IMG/VR virus record: IMGVR_UViG_3300023179_004872
Coordinates: 1-42,222 of that record
Strand: one strand, 5' to 3'
Source of the DNA: a virus
Length of the DNA stretch: 42,222 bases
The notes under the pieces were generated by a model. The model was given only the letters and a program-made list of their open reading frames with translations, had not been told where the DNA came from and ran no database searches. The position numbers and the translations under genes are program-made. Shown one piece after another: positions 14,013 to 20,606 of this stretch. Every line of letters begins with the position of its first letter. The first letter of the stretch is position 1.

Positions 14013-14200
14013 TGAATAAAATAAATGATTTTGTTGTGACCTCTGTTGCTTATAATATCACACAAATGAGCAATGAAGAATTGCAGAAGTTAGCTTTTAT
14101 TCTTTCTGGTTCAGTTGGTGAAAGTCTTTGTGATTATCTTACCTTTGCTATTCAAGATGCTCAAATGTTTAAGCAGACAGAAATGGAATTGGTGTTCTAA
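14012..14200 (+). CDS. Hypothetical protein (62 aa)
   Basis: One-base TAATG overlap with the gene before and after. Helical; MSNEELQKLAFILSGSVGES in the middle. Not recognised. Confidence 0.5.
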   Translation: MNKINDFVVTSVAYNITQMSNEELQKLAFILSGSVGESLCDYLTFAIQDAQMFKQTEMELVF

Positions 14201-14406
14201 TGAGTAATAGAAAATTACAAATAAGGGCTATTAAAAGAACTATCCGTGATAATTATAATATGCAAGGCTGCGATATTACTATAGAAAATACTGAGCAGGA
14301 ATATCGTGAGCTTGAAATGTCATTAAAATATGATACTAGCTCTGAATTAACCAAAATGTTTGGTTATCAGTTTGATTTGGAATCGGCTCTTGATTATGAA
14401 AGATAA
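14200..14406 (+). CDS. Hypothetical protein (68 aa)
   Basis: Basic N-terminus (MSNRKLQIRAIKRTIRDNYN), then an acidic part. Not recognised. One-base overlap with the preceding stop. Confidence 0.5.
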   Translation: MSNRKLQIRAIKRTIRDNYNMQGCDITIENTEQEYRELEMSLKYDTSSELTKMFGYQFDLESALDYER

Positions 14407-14409
14407 AAG

Positions 14410-14688
14410 ATGAAAGTTGTAATTAATACTTGTTATGGTGGTTTTGGTTTATCTGAGGCTGCATTAGAAGATTATAAAAAACGTGCTGGTATAACCGACC
14501 CTAATTTTGGGTACTGGCAAATTCCTAGAGATAATGAGCACCTTGTCGCAATGGTTGAAGATGGTGTAAATCTTGACGGCCAGTTTTCTGAATTAAAAAT
14601 TGTTGAAGTTCCAGATGATGTGAACTGGTACATTGAAGAATATGATGGCATGGAACATGTGGCTGAACGCCACAGGACTTGGAGTTGA
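14410..14688 (+). CDS. Conserved protein of the MKVVINTCYGGFGLS type (92 aa)
   Basis: The N-terminus KVVINTCYGGFGLSEAALED is a strongly conserved signature of a small phage/bacterial family. The rest (DNEHLVAMVEDGVNLDGQFS, LKIVEVPDDVNWYIEEYDG, then WHID-like end HRTWS) also fits. Biochemical function is not known to me. Confidence 0.7.
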   Translation: MKVVINTCYGGFGLSEAALEDYKKRAGITDPNFGYWQIPRDNEHLVAMVEDGVNLDGQFSELKIVEVPDDVNWYIEEYDGMEHVAERHRTWS

Positions 14689-14689
14689 T

Positions 14690-14758
14690 ATGAATTTTGC
14701 TATGGTAATAATTTTGATTGTTGAAATCATAACTAATGGTATTGGAAACATGACATGA
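14690..14758 (+). CDS. Hydrophobic microprotein (22 aa)
   Basis: MNFAMVIILIVEIITNGIGN plus two residues; starts 1 nt after the previous stop and ends in an ATGA overlap with the next gene. May be a real peptide or only a translational coupler. Confidence 0.35.
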   Translation: MNFAMVIILIVEIITNGIGNMT

Positions 14759-14931
14759 GTGAAAAATATGACTTTTTAGATAAATTTCGTGAATTTGTGA
14801 TTCTAAATCAGTCACAAATTTCTCGGACTATCTTTGGAATTTTACTTTTTATGAGTTTTTACTCATTTTTATTCGGAGATTTGCTCGGCACAGTAATTTT
14901 TCTGCTAGTAGCTATGATGAGTCGCTTCTAA
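14755..14931 (+). CDS. Small membrane protein (58 aa)
   Basis: A polar N-terminal 25 residues, then two hydrophobic stretches (IFGILLFMSFYSFLFGDLLG and TVIFLLVAMMS). Not recognised. Confidence 0.5.
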   Translation: MSEKYDFLDKFREFVILNQSQISRTIFGILLFMSFYSFLFGDLLGTVIFLLVAMMSRF

Positions 14932-14946
14932 ATCACAAGGAAATCA

Positions 14947-15306
14947 ATGGAAAATTTAAACTATGACGGTTTTTACTTTTTACCGTATGAAGATGATGTA
15001 AATTCTTTGAATTTTACATATTTTAAAGTTACAGGTGACAATCATGGCGAGTCAATTGAAGGAAATCAAGTTGGTGACAAGTACCATGTCGTTATGTTCA
15101 AAGAAGGCGAAGATGGAATGCCGGTTTTTGATGATTCCTTTGAAGCAATCTTGGGTGATCCGACAAAATATGTTGAAAACTTGATTGGCACAGAAATTTA
15201 CGGTTGTGTTTTGCGAAAAACTAAGAATTCAGGCAAATGGATTGAAAATTACCTCACCGATGTGTTAGGTAGTGTTATAATGAAGAAATTAAATTATTTA
15301 AAGTGA
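14947..15306 (+). CDS. Hypothetical protein (119 aa)
   Basis: Good ACAAGGAAATCA ribosome site. Beta-rich N-terminus (YDGFYFLPYEDDVNSLNFTY), FKVTGDNHGESIEGNQVGDK in the middle; probably a compact globular protein. Not recognised. Confidence 0.5.
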   Translation: MENLNYDGFYFLPYEDDVNSLNFTYFKVTGDNHGESIEGNQVGDKYHVVMFKEGEDGMPVFDDSFEAILGDPTKYVENLIGTEIYGCVLRKTKNSGKWIENYLTDVLGSVIMKKLNYLK

Positions 15307-15318
15307 AGGAAATTGTAT

Positions 15319-16191
15319 ATGCCTAATTGGTGTTCTAATAATGTTGAGTTTCATAATGATGATGTTGCAGAAGTTGCAAAACTAGAAGCACATTTACAGT
15401 TTTTAGACAAGAGGGAAAAAGGTGAAAGTGCCGAAGCAGGTCTATTTGCTTATTTTGTACCACGCCCACCTGAAGCCGAAGATAATTGGTATGATTGGAA
15501 TGTTTCTAATTGGGGAACCAAATGGGAAGCTTCAATTTATTCATGGACAAAAGAAAATGACAATTCAATCACAATCAATTTTGATACAGCATGGTCACCG
15601 CCAACAGCACTCTATGAATTCTTAGCAGGAAATACCGAATGGTATGTTACTGCTACTTACTATGAGCCAGGCATGTCATTTGTTGGTTCAAATGTTGGTG
15701 GTTATGATGATTGCTATACTATTGAAAATCTTGAAGCACTTGATAATGTGCCAGAAGAATTGCTTGAAGAATATAATATTCGTGAGCAAATGGAAGAGTG
15801 GGAAGAGGAAGACGATGAGGAAACTGAAAAAGAATCCGATACTGATTTACTTGAAGGACTAGAAGAATTGAAAAAAGAATTTGAAGCGCTAAGTGTGAGT
15901 GATGAACCTGCAAAACATGCGTTTGATGATGAAACTGGTCGTGAATGGTTAAGAGAATTATTGCGTGAGCGTGTTGTCGGTGTAGTATTTACGAAAAAAG
16001 ACGGCACAGAGCGTGTGATGCAAGCTACTTTAAGTGAAGATTTAATTCCTGAAGTGCAAAATTCTGAAAAAACTGCTACGACACGCAAAAAGTCAGACGA
16101 AGCGTTAGCTGTTTGGGATACAGAAGCAGAAGGTTGGCGTAGTTTTCGCTGGGACTCTGTAAAAACTATTAATTTTTCATTAGGAGATTAA
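15319..16191 (+). CDS. Api92-like (DUF1281) protein fused to a WYL_2/DUF2693-like domain
   Basis: 290 residues from the first ATG. The N-terminal ~150 residues (MPNWCSNNVEFHNDD; WYDWNVSNWGTKWEASIYSW; FDTAWSPPTALYEFLA) match the DUF1281/Api92-like ferredoxin-fold family of phages and plasmids. After an acidic linker (about 155-200) comes a second domain of about 80 residues (VVGVVFTKKDGTERVMQATL; VWDTEAEGWRSFRWDSVK) resembling the SH3-like WYL_2 family. Both parts usually occur separately. Role unknown; N-terminal homologues are linked to plasmid/phage early functions. Confidence 0.7.
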   Translation: MPNWCSNNVEFHNDDVAEVAKLEAHLQFLDKREKGESAEAGLFAYFVPRPPEAEDNWYDWNVSNWGTKWEASIYSWTKENDNSITINFDTAWSPPTALYEFLAGNTEWYVTATYYEPGMSFVGSNVGGYDDCYTIENLEALDNVPEELLEEYNIREQMEEWEEEDDEETEKESDTDLLEGLEELKKEFEALSVSDEPAKHAFDDETGREWLRELLRERVVGVVFTKKDGTERVMQATLSEDLIPEVQNSEKTATTRKKSDEALAVWDTEAEGWRSFRWDSVKTINFSLGD

Positions 16192-16193
16192 AA

Positions 16194-16484
16194 ATGAAAT
16201 ATATCGTTGAAACAATGCAAAGTTTCCGTCATATACATGTTATAGAAGCGGAAAGTGAAGATGAAGCATTGAAAATTGCTTCAGTTGCTGATGATAATTG
16301 GCAAGAGTTTATGGGACAATTAAAGATTGATTGCCAAGAATATACTGAAGAACATATTAATTTGTTCCGTAAAAAAGACTTCTTTTGGGAAGGAACCGCT
16401 ATGAAAGATAAAGATGGATTTGTTGCATATGTCCATTCAAACGGTGAAATTTCTGAAAGTAAACAAATGAGAGTTCCAGAATAA
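16194..16484 (+). CDS. Hypothetical protein (96 aa)
   Basis: Begins MKYIVETMQSFRHIHVIEAE then SEDEALKIAS, a strand-strand-helix pattern seen in small phage proteins (DpnD/PcfM-like in outline). 2 nt after the DUF1281 fusion gene. Function unknown. Confidence 0.5.
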   Translation: MKYIVETMQSFRHIHVIEAESEDEALKIASVADDNWQEFMGQLKIDCQEYTEEHINLFRKKDFFWEGTAMKDKDGFVAYVHSNGEISESKQMRVPE

Positions 16485-16495
16485 TTTTGATTTAT

Positions 16496-16572
16496 ATGGG
16501 TGTGTAGCTGAATGGTTAGGCAGCGGATTGCAAATCCGTATCATGCAGGTTCAAATCCTGTCACCCATTCCA
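16496..16572 (+). tRNA. tRNA-Cys(GCA)
   Basis: Acceptor ATGGGTG/CACCCAT is perfectly paired, discriminator is T as usual for tRNA-Cys, and CCA is encoded (16570-16572). Anticodon arm GCGGA-TTGCAAA-TCCGT gives GCA. T arm GCAGG-TTCAAAT-CCTGT. The D arm is odd: four nucleotides lie between acceptor and the GCTG of the D stem, so the exact 5' end may differ slightly. Confidence 0.85.
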
Positions 16573-16606
16573 TTGTAGTGCCGAAACAACAGATTGAAAA
16601 AAGATG

Positions 16607-16634
16607 TTGACAAATTTGTTGGTTGTGTTATAAT
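16607..16634 (+). promoter_or_regulatory. Promoter of the tRNA/structured-RNA cluster
   Basis: TTGACA (16607-16612), 16 bp, TATAAT (16629-16634) with TG one base upstream (extended -10), then the leader TTCCATAGATTGAGAAATCA. It lies after tRNA-Cys and 46 nt before tRNA-Glu, so it should drive Glu, both structured RNAs, Asp, Gln, Asn and His. Confidence 0.85.
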
Positions 16635-16680
16635 ACTTCCATAGATTGAGAAATCAATCATTGTTCTTTAAAATATAAAT

Positions 16681-16756
16681 GCTCGGTTCATCTAGCGGCC
16701 TAGGATAGTGCCCTTTCACGGCATTCACACCGGTTCAAATCCGGTACCGAGTACCA
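16681..16756 (+). tRNA. tRNA-Glu(TTC)
   Basis: Acceptor GCTCGGT/ACCGAGT (first pair G-T), anticodon arm GTGCC-CTTTCAC-GGCAT with TTC, T arm ACCGG-TTCAAAT-CCGGT, and encoded CCA. Its 3' end (16752-16756) is also the first part of the long stem of the following structured RNA. Confidence 0.93.
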
Positions 16757-16965
16757 TATTAAAATACATTGGGTTACCAATTCTAGTAGGTAACTTAGGA
16801 GCACTTGATGGCCGCATCATCTCGCTAAGTTTACATGAAGCCTTCCGATGGCGCTGGAATAAATTGGCAAGTAATGTGGAGATTGTCTTATCGGCAGACG
16901 AAGCCGTGAGAATCCAGATGAAGTTCTGGAACGACAATCACATCCTAATGTATTTTAATATGGTA
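16752..16965 (+). ncRNA. Structured RNA 1, closed by a 22-bp stem
   Basis: Strands 16752-16773 and 16944-16965 pair over 22 bp with only one G-U (16771/16946). Inside are further perfect stems: GTTACC/GGTAAC (16773-16778/16789-16794), AACTTAG/CTAAGTT (16792-16798/16835-16841 region) with GATG/CATC, GATTGTC/GACAATC (about 16881-16887/16933-16939) with CGGC/GCCG and CCAGA/TCTGG. No convincing reading frame. It directly follows tRNA-Glu. Comparable in position to the stable RNAs C and D in the T4 tRNA cluster (known), but no homology is claimed. Confidence 0.75.
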
Positions 16966-16966
16966 T

Positions 16967-17087
16967 CATTTGTTTTGCTGACGTAAGCCATGGGGGAAAC
17001 GTCAACCCTGAGTAACTGCGTACATAAACGGTAGTGTGGCCACCAATTCCGTTGAGCGTAGCAAATAGTGCGTCAGCAAAACAAATG
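16967..17087 (+). ncRNA. Structured RNA 2, closed by a 17-bp stem
   Basis: CATTTGTTTTGCTGACG (16967-16983) and CGTCAGCAAAACAAATG (17071-17087) form a perfect 17-bp stem that starts 1 nt after RNA 1 and ends on the first base of tRNA-Asp. Inside are GGGGGAAACGTCAACCC and AACGG/CCGTT hairpins, and AGCAAATAGTGC before the 3' strand. RNA 3 at 30354 has the same order: stem, GGGGGA, CGTCA, CCC, AATAGTGC, stem. Confidence 0.75.
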
Positions 17088-17161
17088 GTCTTATAGTATA
17101 GTGGTTAGTATAAAGGCTTGTCACGCCTTAGGCAGGAGTTCAATTCTCCTTGAGACCGCCA
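17087..17161 (+). tRNA. tRNA-Asp(GTC)
   Basis: Acceptor GGTCTTA/TGAGACC, anticodon loop TTGTCAC giving GTC, T arm with TTCAATT, discriminator G and encoded CCA (17159-17161). Confidence 0.93.
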
Positions 17162-17167
17162 AATTAT

Positions 17168-17241
17168 TCGGGAATAGTGTAATGGTAACACCGCAGACTT
17201 TGACTCTGTTATTCTAGGTTCAAGTCCTGGTTCCCGTGCCA
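17168..17241 (+). tRNA. tRNA-Gln(TTG)
   Basis: Acceptor TCGGGAA/TTCCCGT with an unpaired first position (T1-T72), D stem GTG/CAC, anticodon arm GCAGA-CTTTGAC-TCTGT with TTG, T arm with TTCAAGT, discriminator G and encoded CCA. A weak 1-72 pair is normal for tRNA-Gln recognition. Confidence 0.88.
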
Positions 17242-17248
17242 AATTTAT

Positions 17249-17324
17249 TCCCTGATAGCTCAGTCGGTAGAGCGACGGACTGTTAATCCGCAGGTCGGTG
17301 GTTCAAGCCCACCTCGGGGAGCCA
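17249..17324 (+). tRNA. tRNA-Asn(GTT)
   Basis: Acceptor TCCCTGA/TCGGGGA, D arm GCTC...GAGC, anticodon loop CTGTTAA giving GTT, T arm with TTCAAGC, discriminator G and encoded CCA (17322-17324). Confidence 0.95.
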
Positions 17325-17327
17325 AAT

Positions 17328-17402
17328 GCAGAAGTTAGTTTAGTGGTAAAACCTCGGATTGTGATTCCGATATCAAGGGTTCAATCCCCTTACTTCTGCC
17401 CA
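17328..17402 (+). tRNA. tRNA-His(GTG)
   Basis: Acceptor CAGAAGT/ACTTCTG with the extra G-1 at 17328 paired to C73 (17399), the hallmark of tRNA-His. D stem GTTT/AAAC, anticodon loop TTGTGAT giving GTG, CCA encoded (17400-17402). Confidence 0.93.
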
Positions 17403-17555
17403 CAGTTAACATTTCATCTATTACAAAAGGTTTTTCTATTTCTATAAAAGACGGAGTAAATTTTCTATTTGTAGTGCAAAATGTATATTCAATATATGGA
17501 AGTTGTTGTGCAATTACCAATAAATTGGTTACGCCTGTTTTGTTAATTGATGACA

Positions 17556-17563
17556 TATAAATA
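17556..17563 (+). promoter_or_regulatory. T4-type late promoter octamer TATAAATA
   Basis: An exact TATAAATA, the T4 late promoter -10 element recognised by gp55/gp33-modified polymerase, lies 22 nt before the phosphoesterase start. It is the only exact copy I noticed. AT-rich sequence makes chance occurrence possible. The preceding stretch 17403-17555 shows no gene. Confidence 0.45.
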
Positions 17564-17585
17564 TTTAGATAATTGAGAGTTTAAT

Positions 17586-18161
17586 ATGCCAGCAATATTT
17601 TTAGTTAGTGATACACATTTCGGTCATACCGGTGTTTGCAAATTCACAAGAAATGATGGAGTGACAAAGTTACGTCCATGGGATAATGCTGACGAAATGG
17701 ATGAAGAAATGATTAAGCGTTGGAACGAAACAGTTCGGCCTAACGATAAAGTATATCATCTTGGTGATGTAGTGATTAACCGTAAGGCGCTAAAGACATT
17801 GTGGCGTTTGAACGGTGATAAAGTATTGATTCGTGGTAATCACGATATCTTCCGTGATGATGAATACAGACAACACTTCCGTGAGCTTCGTGCATATCAT
17901 GTAATGAACGGAATGATTCTATCCCATATTCCAATTCATCCAGAAAGTCTTGGCCGTTTTGGTACAAACATTCATGGCCATCTCCACGCAAATCGTGTGA
18001 TGGCAGAGACTTGGGGTAAATATGAAATTGATCCTAGATATCATTGTGTTTGTGTTGAGCAAACTGATTTTAGGCCAATTCTATTTGAAGATGTTATCAA
18101 ACGAATCAAAGCAGAAGGTGGTGATATAGGTTTCAAAAATGGAAACGGGCCAACAATGTAA
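17586..18161 (+). CDS. Calcineurin-like metallophosphoesterase
   Basis: 191 residues with all motifs of the metallophosphoesterase fold in order: D9-T-H11 (with H14), GD at 60-61, GNHD at 84-87, H114 (LSHIP) and GHLH at 131-134. Length is near that of small phage and bacterial phosphoesterases of the ligase-associated/YfcE-like kind. Probably hydrolyses phosphodiesters or phosphomonoesters; T4-like phages carry similar genes, some acting on nucleic-acid ends. Substrate unknown. Confidence 0.88.
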   Translation: MPAIFLVSDTHFGHTGVCKFTRNDGVTKLRPWDNADEMDEEMIKRWNETVRPNDKVYHLGDVVINRKALKTLWRLNGDKVLIRGNHDIFRDDEYRQHFRELRAYHVMNGMILSHIPIHPESLGRFGTNIHGHLHANRVMAETWGKYEIDPRYHCVCVEQTDFRPILFEDVIKRIKAEGGDIGFKNGNGPTM

Positions 18162-18167
18162 TATAGA

Positions 18168-18401
18168 TTATTTTTTGTGACGATATTCAACACAAATTAA
18201 TTTTCTATTATTGATATCACCGATCCAAGCCGTTCTGACACACTCAGCTGTTCCATAGTTTAGTTTAACTTCTTGTTCTCTAGCTGGTAATTCTTTTGCC
18301 ACAGCTGATTTATCATAGTGATGTTTTTCTCCTCCATGCGGAGGCAAAGCTATGGCTAAAATGGTATAAAACCATAAAACTAACACAATAATATTTTTCA
18401 T
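18168..18401 (-). CDS. Small secreted protein (77 aa)
   Basis: MKNIIVLVLWFYTILAIALP is a signal peptide or anchor; the mature part is basic and has two cysteines (AECVRTAW; KLICVEYRHKK) that could form a disulfide. Last gene of a leftward three-gene group, convergent with the phosphoesterase. Not recognised. Confidence 0.6.
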   Translation of the reverse strand: MKNIIVLVLWFYTILAIALPPHGGEKHHYDKSAVAKELPAREQEVKLNYGTAECVRTAWIGDINNRKLICVEYRHKK

Positions 18402-18402
18402 A

Positions 18403-18543
18403 TTAATGGTTTTTATGGTACCAATTTAGTACATACATCACAGCAGCAAATATCAAAACATAAACTAAATTCACTATCAACAAAGCAGTTACTATTCCTT
18501 TGTCTAATAACCATTCAAAAGCTTCTTTGAATAAATTTAGCAT
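18403..18543 (-). CDS. Small membrane protein (46 aa)
   Basis: MLNLFKEAFEWLLDKGIVTA then LLIVNLVYVLIFAAVMYVLN: an amphipathic helix and one transmembrane span. It starts immediately after the stop of the 258-aa gene and ends 1 nt before the next gene, so it is coupled to both. Confidence 0.55.
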   Translation of the reverse strand: MLNLFKEAFEWLLDKGIVTALLIVNLVYVLIFAAVMYVLNWYHKNH

Positions 18544-19320
18544 TTATCTTCCTGTATATTTTTGTGGTATTGCTTCTCGTTGGCGTTGAGCTTCTGTTTT
18601 TGGTCGCCATTCTGTACCAAGTTCTGGATATTTTTTGATTCTATCTTCTACAACATAAGCAATCATTAATCCAAAAGTTGATGCTATCATCATAGCTACA
18701 AACCCTAGAGCAATCTCTATTTTTAATTTTTGTAATCTTCTTTTTTTTCTTTGTTTGTCCGCATAATCTTTTTGAATTTGCTTAACCATGAGGACTTTTT
18801 GTTGTTTCCCCATGACCTCCATCATTTCTTCTACTTCACTATGTAAAGCACCCAATTCAGGTGGACTCTGATATACCATTATCTCTCGTAACTCTGTTCC
18901 CATTTGTTCTAATTGTTTTTTCATTAAAACTCTTTGTAATGCTCTTTTACCTAAACTAGCATCACCTGCATACACTTCCGTCTTAGCACGTTTTTCTTCT
19001 TCTTCAAAAATAGCCATGCATTTGTAATAGTTGTCATAGTATGCACCGAGATGCTCACCTAATTCAGTATAGATGCCAGTAGTTTCACCATCACGCTTAT
19101 TCAAGTCAATGATACGATTCTTTTCCTCTACAAATTGTTTGCGAGCTTCAGGACTTGCTGGCTTTTCTGGCGGGTGCGCTGAGTGGAACTGCTCGTCAAG
19201 GTCTTTTAGAACAGCCTTAACATCACCAGCAGCTCCTTTAATGTCTTTGTAGAGTTGACAGCCCTTCTTCACCGCAGCTACTGCGGAGTTGGCCATCATA
19301 AAGAGGGTGATTGGATCCAT
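18544..19320 (-). CDS. Conserved phage protein with coiled coil and C-terminal membrane segment
   Basis: 258 residues. The N-terminus MDPITLFMMANSAVAAVKKG followed by CQLYKDIKGAAGDVK is a pattern I recall from T4-like aquatic phages. The middle is rich in charged helices and the segment at about 201-224 (ALGFVAMMIASTFGLMIAYV) is a transmembrane helix, followed by a basic tail. In related phages such genes often sit near baseplate/lysis genes. It may be structural or membrane-active; function unknown. Confidence 0.6.
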   Translation of the reverse strand: MDPITLFMMANSAVAAVKKGCQLYKDIKGAAGDVKAVLKDLDEQFHSAHPPEKPASPEARKQFVEEKNRIIDLNKRDGETTGIYTELGEHLGAYYDNYYKCMAIFEEEEKRAKTEVYAGDASLGKRALQRVLMKKQLEQMGTELREIMVYQSPPELGALHSEVEEMMEVMGKQQKVLMVKQIQKDYADKQRKKRRLQKLKIEIALGFVAMMIASTFGLMIAYVVEDRIKKYPELGTEWRPKTEAQRQREAIPQKYTGR

Positions 19321-19410
19321 CTATTTTTTTATTTTGAATTGATAACAAAATTTCAAGAATGCCTGAACATTCGGATGTACCCATAACCCTATTTATCCCA
19401 AATGGGCAAG

Positions 19411-19462
19411 TGTTGTATTTTTGCAACATGGGGCTTGACATTTGCCTTGGTTCTGTTATACT
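19411..19462 (+). promoter_or_regulatory. Promoter with TGTTG-N8-CAACA dyad
   Basis: Dyad arms 19411-19415 and 19424-19428, 6 bp to TTGACA (19435-19440), 16-bp spacer with TTTGCCTTGGTTCTG, TATACT (19457-19462). First of two tandem promoters before the gene at 19576; its transcript would contain a hairpin AAAGT-aat-ACTTT (19499-19511). Confidence 0.8.
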
Positions 19463-19519
19463 CTTTCCATGTTGTTGATAAAAGTAGTTGACCAGAAAAA
19501 AGTAATACTTTCTTCTGAC

Positions 19520-19547
19520 TTGACAATTTTGCCAATTTGTGTATAAT
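19520..19547 (+). promoter_or_regulatory. Second tandem promoter
   Basis: TTGACA (19520-19525), 16 bp, perfect TATAAT (19542-19547), 28 nt before the start at 19576. Tandem promoters suggest heavy or doubly controlled expression. Confidence 0.8.
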
Positions 19548-19575
19548 GGATTCTATTGAGTTGATAAAGGAAAAA

Positions 19576-19848
19576 ATGTCTACATTAAAAGAATATACGC
19601 TTGAAATTTATAAAACTGACCGCCGTACTAAAGAAGGTCGCCGTTTAGTTGCTAAACAAGATTTTGCACCAAGTACCGATGCTTATATAAAATCAGTTGC
19701 TGATAATAAACGAAAGCTTGGTTTTATCGTTGAAGTGTTTGCAACCTATGTGACCACTAGAAATTTAATGACCAAAAAAGAATTTCAGGAACGCTATGAT
19801 ACTCCGTATTATTGCTCACCTCGCTCAGAATCTTTTTGGTCAATGTAA
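19576..19848 (+). CDS. Conserved small phage protein (90 aa)
   Basis: Start at 19576 follows AAAGGAAAAA; the frame upstream overlaps the -10 box. MSTLKEYTLEIYKTDRRTKE then GRRLVAKQDFAPSTDAYI, ending in an aromatic-rich tail. I recall similar N-termini in freshwater phages. Function unknown. Confidence 0.55.
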   Translation: MSTLKEYTLEIYKTDRRTKEGRRLVAKQDFAPSTDAYIKSVADNKRKLGFIVEVFATYVTTRNLMTKKEFQERYDTPYYCSPRSESFWSM

Positions 19849-19868
19849 TTAATTCTTGGAGATATATT

Positions 19869-20282
19869 ATGGCTTATATGAATCAGCAAAAGAAATCAGT
19901 TATTAAAGCAAATTTGGATAAAGCACTTAAAGGCACTGGTGTAAAATTCAGTTTGTCGGTACACAATAATTCCTCAATTTGTTGCACAATCAAATCGGCA
20001 CCAATTGACTTAATTGCCAATAGCAATGAAACTTGCGGTAAAGATTATTACCAAGTTGCTAAAGGTTTTCAACCTAACGATAGCCGTTATGAACAGGTAA
20101 ACCCGTATCACTACAAGGATCATTTTTCAGGCAAAGCTTTGGAAATAATTGACAAAATTGTAAAATCAATGTATACTGCTGATTACTATGACGAATCGGA
20201 CGCTATGACGGATTATTTCAATACGGCATATTATGTTAGTGTAAATATCGGTAAATGGGATAAACCTTTTGAGGTAAAATGA
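19869..20282 (+). CDS. LPD29-domain protein (137 aa)
   Basis: Start at 19869 (ATG after TTGGAGATATATT). The protein follows the large-polyvalent-protein-associated domain 29 pattern: KFSLSVHNNSSICCTIKSAP, IDLI, then YEQVNPYHYKDHFSGKALEI and DYFNTAYYVSVNIGKWDKPF. LPD29 is found in phage and plasmid early proteins, often fused in giant polyvalent proteins; its biochemical role is not settled. Confidence 0.75.
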   Translation: MAYMNQQKKSVIKANLDKALKGTGVKFSLSVHNNSSICCTIKSAPIDLIANSNETCGKDYYQVAKGFQPNDSRYEQVNPYHYKDHFSGKALEIIDKIVKSMYTADYYDESDAMTDYFNTAYYVSVNIGKWDKPFEVK

Positions 20283-20602
20283 TGCGTAAGGTAAAAATTG
20301 CCAATCTTGTGGCAAAAAATTCGGTTTATGATAAATCTGCGGATAAATTCATAAAGAAAATGAACTATATAATGGAACAAAAAATGACAATTCGTAAAAA
20401 AGCAATTGGTCGTAGAGTAGTTATTGACTTGACAGGCCCCGATGGAAATGCGTTTGTATTGATTCGCACAGCAAATAAATTTGCTAGGCAATTAAGTCTT
20501 GATGCCGAAAAAATTACTGCTGAAATGAAAAGTGGTGATTATGAAAATTTGGTAATGACTTTTGATAGGTATTTCGGGGAATATGTTATTCTTGAAAGGT
20601 GA
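20279..20602 (+). CDS. Conserved phage protein (VVIDLTGPDGNAFVL family)
   Basis: 107 residues, with ATGA overlap. The block RRVVIDLTGPDGNAFVLIRT and the end YENLVMTFDRYFGEYVILER are conserved in small proteins of freshwater and marine phages. An internal ATG before TIRKKAIGRR (20381 region) could also serve as start. Function unknown. Confidence 0.65.
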   Translation: MMRKVKIANLVAKNSVYDKSADKFIKKMNYIMEQKMTIRKKAIGRRVVIDLTGPDGNAFVLIRTANKFARQLSLDAEKITAEMKSGDYENLVMTFDRYFGEYVILER

Positions 20603-20606
20603 TTAG

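Noticed and set aside
15714-16088. Serine-rich minus-strand frame of 124 aa
   Set aside because: Antisense to the acidic linker of the DUF1281 fusion; GAA/GAT codons read as TTC/ATC and Ser codons in reverse.
16725-16937. Minus-strand frame ending LGTGFEPV and plus-strand frame 16708-16986
   Set aside because: Both run through tRNA-Glu and structured RNA 1; the peptide end is a tRNA-derived artefact and no ribosome site is present.
17335-17556. Minus-strand 73-aa frame (RSKGIEPLISESQ)
   Set aside because: Its C-terminal part is antisense to tRNA-His, again an artefact-type sequence, and no ribosome site precedes it.
20149-20177. TTGACA-17 bp-TATACT in the LPD29 gene
   Set aside because: Inside a coding region, no leader similarity or dyad; likely chance in AT-rich sequence.
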